Of a DNA stretch of 64,000 bases, positions 35,133 to 42,826 are shown one piece after another. The position numbers and the translations under genes are program-made. The notes below the pieces were generated by a model. It was not told where the DNA came from, did no database searches, and worked only from the letters and a program-made list of their open reading frames with translations. This stretch comes from Caloramator quimbayensis (lineage in GTDB: Bacteria > Bacillota > Clostridia > Clostridiales > Caloramatoraceae), in NCBI RefSeq assembly GCF_900167605.1, contig NZ_FUYH01000002.1, positions 1 to 64,000 of the forward strand, given 5' to 3'. Positions within the stretch are counted from its first letter, which is position 1. Each line of letters opens with the position of its first letter.

Positions 35133-35920
35133 GAATTGGAGCGGTTGTAAGCAGAAAAGATGATTTTAACAGCAGTATGGATAAGGATGATGTTTTAAAT
35201 AAAATTCTTATGCTTCTTGTAAAAGCTTTGTATGAGCAGGTTGAGGTTATTGTATTTCCAGGACTTTTAGGATGCTTTTTTAAAAGTGACAGGGAATATG
35301 TTGAAAGTATTCTTAGATTATCAATAGATTTTAAAAGTTTAATAATATGCCCAGGAAGTTATTTCGAAACTTTAAATGGGAAAAAATATCATTCCTCCTG
35401 TATAATTCAAAACGGAAGGATACTGCTAAGGCAAAGGCAGATATACCTATCGAAATGGGAAAAGGATGAAGGATTTAGCAGGGGAGAGGATGCTGCATTT
35501 GTTAATATACATGGCTTTAAGACATCCCTTCTTATTTCAACGGATTTATTTTATCCCCAAGTTTCAAGATATATTGCAATGTCAGGGGCGGATTTAGTTT
35601 TATCGCCTGCAGCTATAAGAGAACAGAAATATTGCTTTAATATAAGCCCCCTTTGGGAAAATGTACAGCAAAATCTTTTCTTTGGGGTTGAAAGCGGATT
35701 TAAAGGAAGTTATAAAAATATGAATTTTAACAGCCTTTCTATAATTCATGCTCCCCTTGAGATGACAGAGAGGGAAAACGGAATATTAGAAATTGAAAGA
35801 AATAACGATTGTAACTTAATCGTTGCAAATTTAGATAATGAAAAAAGGAAAAATGCAATAAAAAAGTTTGATGTATTATCAAAGCTAAATATAAAGCTTT
35901 ATGAGGATATGTTAAAATGA
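35129..35920 (+). CDS. Nitrilase-fold protein with all three catalytic residues replaced
   Basis: A 263-residue carbon-nitrogen hydrolase fold. Aligned with the intact neighbour, the catalytic Glu is Gly (VIVFPGLLG against FIVFPEYNF), the Lys is Gln (LRQRQIYLS against GRQKKLHLT), and the Cys is Ser (LLISTDLFYP against CPICMDATYF). The fold is otherwise complete. It starts with TTG, has AAGGAGGAG upstream and overlaps the glycosidase by four bases. It can hardly be a nitrilase. A structural or regulatory partner of the next protein, or a binding protein, is more likely (inference). Confidence 0.8.
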   Translation: MRIGAVVSRKDDFNSSMDKDDVLNKILMLLVKALYEQVEVIVFPGLLGCFFKSDREYVESILRLSIDFKSLIICPGSYFETLNGKKYHSSCIIQNGRILLRQRQIYLSKWEKDEGFSRGEDAAFVNIHGFKTSLLISTDLFYPQVSRYIAMSGADLVLSPAAIREQKYCFNISPLWENVQQNLFFGVESGFKGSYKNMNFNSLSIIHAPLEMTERENGILEIERNNDCNLIVANLDNEKRKNAIKKFDVLSKLNIKLYEDMLK

Positions 35921-35947
35921 TTTGAAATCGCTGTGGGAGGTGGCTAA

Positions 35948-37093
35948 ATGGAGGCAGGAATCGGTAATTTTTTAGAGATGTTTTTTAAAATAAAGTTGAG
36001 CGGAAAAAAAATAGACAAGCATCTTATTAAAATAAATTACTATAAGAAAATAGATAAAAAAAAGGATATTGCAGCTGTTGCCTGTGTACAAAGAAGCATT
36101 AAAAAGGTTAAGTCAGTTGAGGAATATATAGATATTTTACATAGATTCGTTAAGGAAGCTAAGGAAGCAGGATGCGATTTTATAGTTTTCCCTGAGTATA
36201 ATTTTCTTGACCTTTATGGAATAATTCCCTTTAGTGACAAGATAAGAACCCTATTTAGTAAAAACACGACAAATGAAAATTCAAAGTGTGAAGCTCAGAC
36301 CTTTGATAAAGAGATGTATCATCCTAATTTAGAGAAAACAGCAGAAAACAAAGAACTGTCCCCCTCAAAGGGAGAAGATAAAACTATTTTTAATATTTTG
36401 TATGCAATATCTTTTCCTATTCAAAGTGCTCTTGAGCATATAATGTGCTCCCTATCAGCAAAATACGATATCTATATATACACTGGCACTTACCTTTTAA
36501 GGGAAGAGGGTAAACTTTACAACTGCGGAAGTTTAATATCAAGAGATGGGAAAATATTAGGAAGACAGAAGAAACTTCATTTAACTGATTTTGAAGAGGA
36601 TATGAACCTATCGAGGGGAGATAAACTAAACTATTTTGATACTGATATTGGAAGGATAGCGTGCCCTATATGCATGGATGCAACTTATTTTGAGACTTTT
36701 AAGATTGCAAGAAATCTTGGGTGCGATATTGTTGCTCTGCCTATTGCAAATAATGAAGAATATAATTTTTACAGAGCCCTTAGAGGAATATGGCCGAGGG
36801 TTCAGGAGTCTTATGTTTATGGATTGAAATCCTCGTTAAATGGGAACATAGCGGGTATTAAATTTACAGGAAAATCGGGAATTTTTGCGCCTGCCCCCTT
36901 AACTGAAAAGGGGGATGGAATAGTTAATATTTCTAAAAATTATGAAGGTGATAGTCTCATAATTGGCTGCATAGATATTAAAAGATTGAAAGCACAAAGA
37001 TTAGAGGCAGAATATTACGGCGATGTAAATGAAAACTTTGAGAGGGATTATTATTTAAAAACCTATAAAGGAAGTGAAAAAAATGAAAAGTAA
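35948..37093 (+). CDS. Nitrilase/amidase-family hydrolase with intact Glu-Lys-Cys triad
   Basis: A 381-residue carbon-nitrogen hydrolase. Glu in FIVFPEYNFLDLYG (about residue 81), Lys in GRQKKLHLTDFEED (about 215) and Cys in IACPICMDATYFE (about 245) form the catalytic triad. It hydrolyses an amide or nitrile of unknown identity. An unusual insert at about 90-150, rich in Asn, Glu, Lys and Ser, contains a repeat-like string also found in the importer ATPase. GGAGG precedes the ATG. Its position between a dead homologue and a sugar symporter suggests an amide-bearing glycoside or glycosylamine as substrate (inference). Confidence 0.82.
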   Translation: MEAGIGNFLEMFFKIKLSGKKIDKHLIKINYYKKIDKKKDIAAVACVQRSIKKVKSVEEYIDILHRFVKEAKEAGCDFIVFPEYNFLDLYGIIPFSDKIRTLFSKNTTNENSKCEAQTFDKEMYHPNLEKTAENKELSPSKGEDKTIFNILYAISFPIQSALEHIMCSLSAKYDIYIYTGTYLLREEGKLYNCGSLISRDGKILGRQKKLHLTDFEEDMNLSRGDKLNYFDTDIGRIACPICMDATYFETFKIARNLGCDIVALPIANNEEYNFYRALRGIWPRVQESYVYGLKSSLNGNIAGIKFTGKSGIFAPAPLTEKGDGIVNISKNYEGDSLIIGCIDIKRLKAQRLEAEYYGDVNENFERDYYLKTYKGSEKNEK

Positions 37094-38399
37094 AAGGTTT
37101 GTTATGATTATGTATTCCCTTGGATATCTTGGAATATCTATTTTCACTCAAACCACGGTAAAATGGTATCAATACTTTTATACCCCTCCTAAAGTAAACA
37201 GTTCAAACCTAAGAACGTTGATACCCGTTGGGGTGATTGGTTTTTCTATGATAATAGCGAGGATTTTTGATGGTGTATCAGACCCTCTTGTTGCATACTA
37301 TTCAGATAAATGCAAAAGCAAAAGAGGAAGGCGAATACCCTTTATACTATATGGAGCTGTTCCTTTATCACTAAGCTTTATTGCACTTTGGTTTCCTCCT
37401 GTTTTAGGGGAATCTATTGCTAATTTTATTTATCTTACAGTAGTTTTAAGTTTGTTTTTTATATTTTTTACAATAGTTACAGCTCCTTACCTTGCCCTTA
37501 TAAGTGAAATATCATCTAATAATAGTGAAAGAATAACGCTGACGACTATGCAGGGAATTACACAAATAATCGGTGTAATGATTGCTGAAGTGGGCTCTGG
37601 AATAATAATAAATATGTATAATTTTAAAGTAATGGGTATTGTACTTGGAATTATTGCTCTTTTATCAGTTATTTTAACTCCTATATTTGTTAAAGAGAAC
37701 ATTAAAGATATGCAGGAAGTCCCGGATATAGGAATGATAGAATCTGTCAGGCAGACAATCACTAATAAAAATTTCGCATACTACCTTATTTCATATATAA
37801 CAGTATGGTTTGGAATAAATACCCTAACCATAACAATGCCCTATATAACTGAGGTACTTCTAAAAACTAAGGCGGAAAACTCTGGATTTATGATAGCAGG
37901 TGCCTTTGTATTGGCTGCTGTTTTTATGCCCTTCCTTCCTAAAATTGTTTTAAAGTACGGAAAAAAGAAGGTTATGATTTTAAGCTCTATTTTTCTTTCA
38001 ATTATTATGTTTTTAACTTCTTTCTTTGGGAGTTTGTTTTCATATAATGTTTCCTTTGTTATCGTAGTTCTTTCTGGTATTCCACTTTCGGTTATATTTG
38101 TAGTTCCAAATGCTATGATTGCAGACATAGCTCAGGTGGATGCTGAAAATACTGGAAAAAGAAGAGAGGGAATGTTTTTCGGTGCCCAAGGGCTTATTAT
38201 TAAAATAGTTATAGGACTTTCATCCTTTATAACTCCTTTTTTATTTAAAACCTTTGGATATAGTATAGATAGACCTCTTGGAATAAGGCTTTGCGGTATA
38301 GTTGCAGCAATTTTTATTTTATTGGGCTTAGTTTTTTTAAGGATGTATTCAATAGATGAGGCAAAGATAGAAAACTCTATTGGAATAGCTAATAGATAA
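37083..38399 (+). CDS. GPH-family sugar:cation symporter
   Basis: A 438-residue, 12-helix transporter of the glycoside-pentoside-hexuronide family (MelB/XylP-like). FDGVSDPLVAYYSDKCKSKRGRR, split by name only, holds the conserved TM2-loop motif DPLVxxxSDxxxSKxGRRxP. Helices 4 and 7-12 follow the family pattern, and AQVDAENTGKRREGMFFG resembles the loop before TM10. I chose the ATG at 37083, with AAAGGAAG upstream, giving an 11-base overlap with the nitrilase gene. It is the last gene of the operon and would import the glycoside attacked by the upstream enzymes, with Na+ or H+. Confidence 0.88.
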   Translation: MKSKRFVMIMYSLGYLGISIFTQTTVKWYQYFYTPPKVNSSNLRTLIPVGVIGFSMIIARIFDGVSDPLVAYYSDKCKSKRGRRIPFILYGAVPLSLSFIALWFPPVLGESIANFIYLTVVLSLFFIFFTIVTAPYLALISEISSNNSERITLTTMQGITQIIGVMIAEVGSGIIINMYNFKVMGIVLGIIALLSVILTPIFVKENIKDMQEVPDIGMIESVRQTITNKNFAYYLISYITVWFGINTLTITMPYITEVLLKTKAENSGFMIAGAFVLAAVFMPFLPKIVLKYGKKKVMILSSIFLSIIMFLTSFFGSLFSYNVSFVIVVLSGIPLSVIFVVPNAMIADIAQVDAENTGKRREGMFFGAQGLIIKIVIGLSSFITPFLFKTFGYSIDRPLGIRLCGIVAAIFILLGLVFLRMYSIDEAKIENSIGIANR

Positions 38400-38554
38400 T
38401 TGATATTTATAAGACTTTACGACTATAATATAAAGTGAATCATAAATTAAAAGGATAATTTAATTTGTGATATGTTGTTTTGTGCCATAAAGGTTAGTTT
38501 TTAAGTTATAAGGAATTAAGGATTTGAAAAATTAGATAAAAAGGGGTGTACAAA

Positions 38555-39841
38555 ATGAATATATTAATTAAAAATGCCTATATAATCACTATGAATGAAA
38601 AGGAAGAAATCTTTGAAAATGCTGATTTGGCTATTGAAAATGACAGGATAAAATATGTTAATGATGTGCCTTCTGATTTTAAGGCGGATAAAATAATAGA
38701 TGGCAGCAAAAAGGCAGTTTTACCAGGACTTATAAATGCTCATACTCATATGGCAATGTCCCTTTTTAGAAATTATGCCGACGACCTTCCTCTTCATGAG
38801 TGGCTTACTCAAAAGATATGGCCTATTGAGGATAAGCTGACAGGGGAAGATGTATATTACGGCACTATGCTTAGCATTGTAGAATCCATAAAGTCTGGTG
38901 TTACCTGCTTTTCCGATATGTACTTTTTTATGGATGATACTGCAAAGGCAGCATTAGAGTCGGGTATCAGAGCAAGACTTGCTTGGGGAATGATAGGCAG
39001 TAGAGCTGATGATGACAGCAGGTTTGATATAACAAAAAGATTTTATAGCGACTGGCAGGGGAAGGGTGATGGAAGGATAACTATTATGGCAGGCCCCCAT
39101 GCTCCATATACATGCAGCCCTGAATATTTAAAAAGGGTAGCTGATTTTGTAAAGGAAATGAGTCTTTCAGTACATATTCACCTTTCAGAAAGTAAAAGAG
39201 AAGTTGAAGAGAACTATGAAAAATATGGGAAGTCTCCCATAAAGCATGTATATGATATTGGGATTTTTGATGTTCCAGTAACTGCTGCTCATTGTGTGCA
39301 TCTATCTGATGAGGATATAGATATATTAAAAGAAAAGAATGTAAGCGTTGTATATAACCCAGGCAGCAATTTGAAGCTTGGAAACGGCTTTGCACCGGTT
39401 GTAAAGCTCCTTGAAAAAGGGGTTAACGTTGCCCTTGGAACCGATGGATCCTCAAGCAACAACAATGTAAATATGTTTGAGGAAATTAATTTAGCTGCAA
39501 TATTAAATAAAGGTGTAACGGGAAATCCGACGGTTGTTCCAGCAATTGAGGCTTTAAAAATGGCAACTATAAATGGTGCAAAGGCTCTTTGTATGGATAA
39601 AGATTTAGGCTCAATTGAAGTGGATAAAAAGGCAGATATTATAATAGTTGATATGAATAAGCCGCATTTTTACCCAATACATGATGTAGTATCTTCTATG
39701 GCATACACTGCGCAGGGCAGTGATGTTGAAACAGTTATTATAAACGGCAATATAGTAATGGAAAACTATGAAATAAAGACCGTGGATGTTGAAAAGCTCT
39801 ATTATAATGTTGAAAGATGTATAAATAGGCTGATAGGATAG
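38555..39841 (+). CDS. mtaD: 5'-methylthioadenosine / S-adenosylhomocysteine (or 5'-deoxyadenosine) deaminase
   Basis: A 428-residue amidohydrolase. Metal ligands are HTHMAMSLFRNYADDLPL at about 63-65, HIHLSES near 210, AHCVHL near 240 and GTDGSSSNNNVNMFEE near 295. It removes the 6-amino group of MTA, SAH or 5'-deoxyadenosine to give the inosine analogue. GTG at 38546 is possible, but the ATG at 38555 is better placed after AAGGGGTG. It heads a salvage group with mtnA, a phosphorylase and a class II aldolase, which makes MTA or 5'-deoxyadenosine (from radical-SAM enzymes) likelier physiological substrates than SAH. Confidence 0.9.
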   Translation: MNILIKNAYIITMNEKEEIFENADLAIENDRIKYVNDVPSDFKADKIIDGSKKAVLPGLINAHTHMAMSLFRNYADDLPLHEWLTQKIWPIEDKLTGEDVYYGTMLSIVESIKSGVTCFSDMYFFMDDTAKAALESGIRARLAWGMIGSRADDDSRFDITKRFYSDWQGKGDGRITIMAGPHAPYTCSPEYLKRVADFVKEMSLSVHIHLSESKREVEENYEKYGKSPIKHVYDIGIFDVPVTAAHCVHLSDEDIDILKEKNVSVVYNPGSNLKLGNGFAPVVKLLEKGVNVALGTDGSSSNNNVNMFEEINLAAILNKGVTGNPTVVPAIEALKMATINGAKALCMDKDLGSIEVDKKADIIIVDMNKPHFYPIHDVVSSMAYTAQGSDVETVIINGNIVMENYEIKTVDVEKLYYNVERCINRLIG

Positions 39842-39861
39842 CTATAAAATAGGAGGTTAAA

Positions 39862-40902
39862 ATGGCACAGTTTAATACTATAGAATTTAAAGATGGAGTT
39901 TTAAAATTAATAGATCAGAGAAAGCTTCCCTTAAGTTTTGAGATTTTCGAGTGCAAAAACTATAGAGAAGTTGACTTTGCTATAAAGGACATGGTTGTAA
40001 GAGGTGCCCCGGCGATTGGAGTTACTGCTGCCTATGGGGTATACCTTGCGGCATTAGAATATAAAAATCTTACAAAGGAAGAGTTTTTAAAGGAAGTTTT
40101 AAGAGCCTGCGATATTTTATATGTATCAAGGCCGACTGCTGTTAATCTAATGTGGGCGATAAACAGAATGAGGGATTTAATAAATACTCTTAAGGAAGAT
40201 AGTATTGATAAAATATGTGATGCTATAAAGGATGAAGCTGATAAAATAGCAAAGGAAGATGAGAATATAAATAAAAAAATTGCTGAGCATGGGAACAATA
40301 TAATACCACAAAATGCAAGAATACTTACCCACTGCAACACAGGTGCCCTTGCAACATCAGCCTATGGAACAGCTCTTGGTGTTATAAGGGAGGCGCATTA
40401 TAGCGGGAAAAATATATTCGTATATGCCGATGAAACAAGGCCGCGCCTTCAGGGAGCAAGGCTTACTGCCTTTGAGCTTGTTAAGGAGAAAATACCTGCA
40501 AAGCTTATACCTGACAATGCTGCTGCAACCCTTATAAGGGATGGTAAGGTTGATGTTATTATAGTCGGAGCTGACAGAATAGCATTAAATGGAGATACAG
40601 CAAACAAGATAGGAACCTTTATGCTATCAGTTATAGCAAAGGTATACAACGTTCCTTTTTATATAGCAGCACCCACATCAACAATAGATTTTAATATAGA
40701 ATCGGGAAAGGAAATAGTAATAGAAGAGAGGGACAGCAGGGAAGTTACACATATAGAAGGCATAAGAATTGCCCCAGAAGGTATAGATGTTTACAATCCT
40801 GCCTTTGATGTAACGCCTAATGAGAATATAACGGGGATAATTACTGAAAAGGGAATAATAACAAAACCCTTTAGAGAAAACATATTAAAGCTTAAATTAT
40901 AG
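39862..40902 (+). CDS. mtnA: Methylthioribose-1-phosphate isomerase
   Basis: A 346-residue aldose-ketose isomerase of the eIF2B-like fold. Motifs include VRGAPAIGVTAAYG near 50-63, RPTAVNLMWAINRM near 92-105, THCNTGALATSAYGTALGVI with the catalytic Cys, and GADRIALNGDTANKIGT with the catalytic Asp. It converts 5-methylthioribose-1-P (or 5-deoxyribose-1-P) to the ribulose form. AGGAGG precedes the ATG. It is 20 bases after mtaD and is followed by a terminator overlapping its stop codon. Confidence 0.95.
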   Translation: MAQFNTIEFKDGVLKLIDQRKLPLSFEIFECKNYREVDFAIKDMVVRGAPAIGVTAAYGVYLAALEYKNLTKEEFLKEVLRACDILYVSRPTAVNLMWAINRMRDLINTLKEDSIDKICDAIKDEADKIAKEDENINKKIAEHGNNIIPQNARILTHCNTGALATSAYGTALGVIREAHYSGKNIFVYADETRPRLQGARLTAFELVKEKIPAKLIPDNAAATLIRDGKVDVIIVGADRIALNGDTANKIGTFMLSVIAKVYNVPFYIAAPTSTIDFNIESGKEIVIEERDSREVTHIEGIRIAPEGIDVYNPAFDVTPNENITGIITEKGIITKPFRENILKLKL

Positions 40903-40932
40903 GCGGTGGCTTTTAGCTGCCTATAATTTTTG
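40894..40932 (+). terminator. Hairpin overlapping the mtnA stop codon
   Basis: AAATTATAGGC (40894-40904) with GCCTATAATTT (40919-40929), followed by TTG. The TAG stop of mtnA is part of the 5' arm. Confidence 0.7.
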
Positions 40933-40951
40933 TATAAAAGTAGACATGCAT

Positions 40952-41178
40952 AGGGACGGTTAGTATGAAAAAGTTACTTTACAAAAAAGGAAAAAAGTAC
41001 AAGCACAGGCAAGCACAGGGACGGTTACTTATTTCATACACAATATCTGCAAAATTAGGGGGACATGCATAAAAAATTATTGGTAATTAATATAATAAGT
41101 AACCGTCCCTCCTGTTTACTAATAAATTTAAAAGTAACAAACTTTTTCATATAATTGTTGCGGCTATTTATTAGTCAC
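40952..41178. repeat. Cluster of dispersed repeat units, including a perfect 17-base inverted pair
   Basis: AGGGACGGTTA at 40952-40962 is a solo end. AGGGACGGTTACTTATT (41017-41033) and its exact inverted copy (41094-41110) bound a 94-base MITE-like unit. The segment 41136-41178 is the complement of the CATGACTAAAAAATAGCC block seen at 15957 and 30751. This fills the gap between mtnA and the phosphorylase gene; no gene is visible. Confidence 0.8.
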
Positions 41179-41249
41179 TTATTATATGAAAGAATAGTGG
41201 CAAGGTTAATAAGGCAAAATATTTAAAGCAAAGTTTAAGGAGGTAAAGT

Positions 41250-42014
41250 ATGGATAAGGCGATTATTGGCGGAACTGGTGTATATGATATAGGAAACAGC
41301 ACTTCTATGGAAGTTGATACGATTTACGGCAAAGCTTATGTTGATATAGTAAATGTTGATGGTGAAAAGATAGTTTTCCTTGCAAGGCACGGTAAGGGGC
41401 ATTCAAATCCCCCGCATCTTATAAATTACAGAGCAAACATGAAAGCTTTAGAGCAGCTTGGGGTAAAATATGTGTATGCAACGGCAGCGGTAGGCTCATG
41501 CAATGAAAACTATTCTGTCGGGGATGTTGTTGTAATTAAAGATTTTATAGATTTTACAAAATCAAGACCTAATACGTTTTATGAAGGAGGAGAAACAGGG
41601 GTTGTACATACTGATATGAGCGAGCCCTACTGCAGGAATTTAATATCAAAATTCTATGATGAGGCTAAAAAGCTTTCAATCGATATAAAGGGAGAGGCAG
41701 TCTACTGCTGTACTGAAGGGCCGAGATTTGAAACAGCCTCTGAAATTAGAATGTACAAAAGCCTTGGGGCTGATGTTGTGGGAATGACAAACGTTCCAGA
41801 GGTTGTACTATCAAAGGAGCTTGGAATGTGCTACAGTGCTGTTGGAATTATAACTAACTTTTGTACTGGTATAGGCGGTGATATAGAACTTCATGACATC
41901 GAAGGGGCAATGAATAAAAACAAGGAAGCTGTAACAAAGGCTTTTATTAATGTTTTTAAAGGTGAGCTTAATCAAAATAACTGCAAATGCAAAGACAGCA
42001 GAATAAGATTATAG
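41250..42014 (+). CDS. mtnP: MTA/MTI phosphorylase family; likely 6-oxopurine (methylthioinosine) specific
   Basis: A 254-residue trimeric purine nucleoside phosphorylase. GGTGVYD and RHGKGHSNPPHLINYRAN are the phosphate and ribose motifs. AVYCCTEGPRFETASEIRMY and GMTNVPEVVLSKELG follow the MTAP pattern. Human MTAP recognises adenine through Asp220 in a TDYD motif. Here the motif is TNFC with Asn203, and Asn is what human PNP (Asn243) uses for 6-oxopurines. With a deaminase gene in the same group, methylthioinosine or 5'-deoxyinosine is the likely substrate (inference). AAGGAGG precedes the ATG. Confidence 0.85.
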   Translation: MDKAIIGGTGVYDIGNSTSMEVDTIYGKAYVDIVNVDGEKIVFLARHGKGHSNPPHLINYRANMKALEQLGVKYVYATAAVGSCNENYSVGDVVVIKDFIDFTKSRPNTFYEGGETGVVHTDMSEPYCRNLISKFYDEAKKLSIDIKGEAVYCCTEGPRFETASEIRMYKSLGADVVGMTNVPEVVLSKELGMCYSAVGIITNFCTGIGGDIELHDIEGAMNKNKEAVTKAFINVFKGELNQNNCKCKDSRIRL

Positions 42015-42023
42015 GAGGATAAT

Positions 42024-42677
42024 ATGGCTATAAAATATGAAGATATAAGGATTCAAATAGTTGAAGCAGGAAAGAATATGTTAAAATCAAATCTTGTTGT
42101 TGGTACTTGGGGGAATATAAGCGTAAGGCTTCCTGATAATAAAGGCTTTGCTATAACTCCAAGCGGCGTTGATTATAATATAATTGAGCCCCATGATATT
42201 GTTTTGATGGATTTTAATGGGAATATAATCGATGGAAATAAAAAGCCATCAATTGAGTATAATCTTCACAGCAGTATATATGCTGTTAGGGAGGATGTAA
42301 ATTCTGTTGTTCATACCCATAGTGAGTACTGCACAGCCTTTGCAATTGCAAGAAAGCCCATTCCTGCTGCAGCGGAGGATTTAGTGCAGATAGTTGGAGG
42401 GGATGTAAGGGTAAGTTCCTATGCATTACCTGGCACGAAGGAACTTGGAGAGGCAGCAGTTGCGGCTCTTGAGGGAAGAAATGCTGCGATTTTGGCAAAC
42501 CACGGATGCGTTGCCGCTGCAAAGGATTTAAAGGAGGCGCTGAAGGCTGCTGCAGTTGTTGAAAAGTCTGCAAAGGCAGCAATATTTGCAAATATTTTAG
42601 GTGGAGTTGTTGAGCTTTCTCAAGGGGACATCGATGCTATGAGAGATTTTTATCTTAATAAATACGGTCAAAGATGA
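42024..42677 (+). CDS. Class II aldolase (DHAP-shunt type, for 5-deoxy- or methylthioribulose-1-phosphate)
   Basis: A 217-residue zinc aldolase of the fuculose-phosphate aldolase/MtnB fold. Zinc ligands are HTHSEYCTAFA near residue 93 and the NHGC His near 155; the catalytic Glu is in KPSIEYNLHSSIY near 75; NISVRLPDNKGFAITPSG is the phosphate site. In the DHAP shunt such an aldolase splits 5-deoxyribulose-1-P into DHAP and acetaldehyde, or methylthioribulose-1-P into DHAP and methylthioacetaldehyde. The absence of mtnC, mtnD and mtnK here supports this over the oxygen-dependent methionine cycle. It lies nine bases after the phosphorylase gene with AGGAGG. Confidence 0.85.
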   Translation: MAIKYEDIRIQIVEAGKNMLKSNLVVGTWGNISVRLPDNKGFAITPSGVDYNIIEPHDIVLMDFNGNIIDGNKKPSIEYNLHSSIYAVREDVNSVVHTHSEYCTAFAIARKPIPAAAEDLVQIVGGDVRVSSYALPGTKELGEAAVAALEGRNAAILANHGCVAAAKDLKEALKAAAVVEKSAKAAIFANILGGVVELSQGDIDAMRDFYLNKYGQR

Positions 42678-42826
42678 AAAACTTTCTAATGTTAATTGGT
42701 AAGTAGAATCTTATATTATAAAATATTGTATTCTTTAAATAAAAGAAGGAAAGAACTTAAATAGTTTTGCATGCCTATTTATTGTGTAAGATAAAGAAAA
42801 ATTAATGAAGATTGATGGAGGGAAAA

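Noticed and set aside
40952-41178. CRISPR-like reading of the repeated units
   Set aside because: Units are inverted, unequal in size and not separated by regular spacers; they match the dispersed intergenic repeat family.
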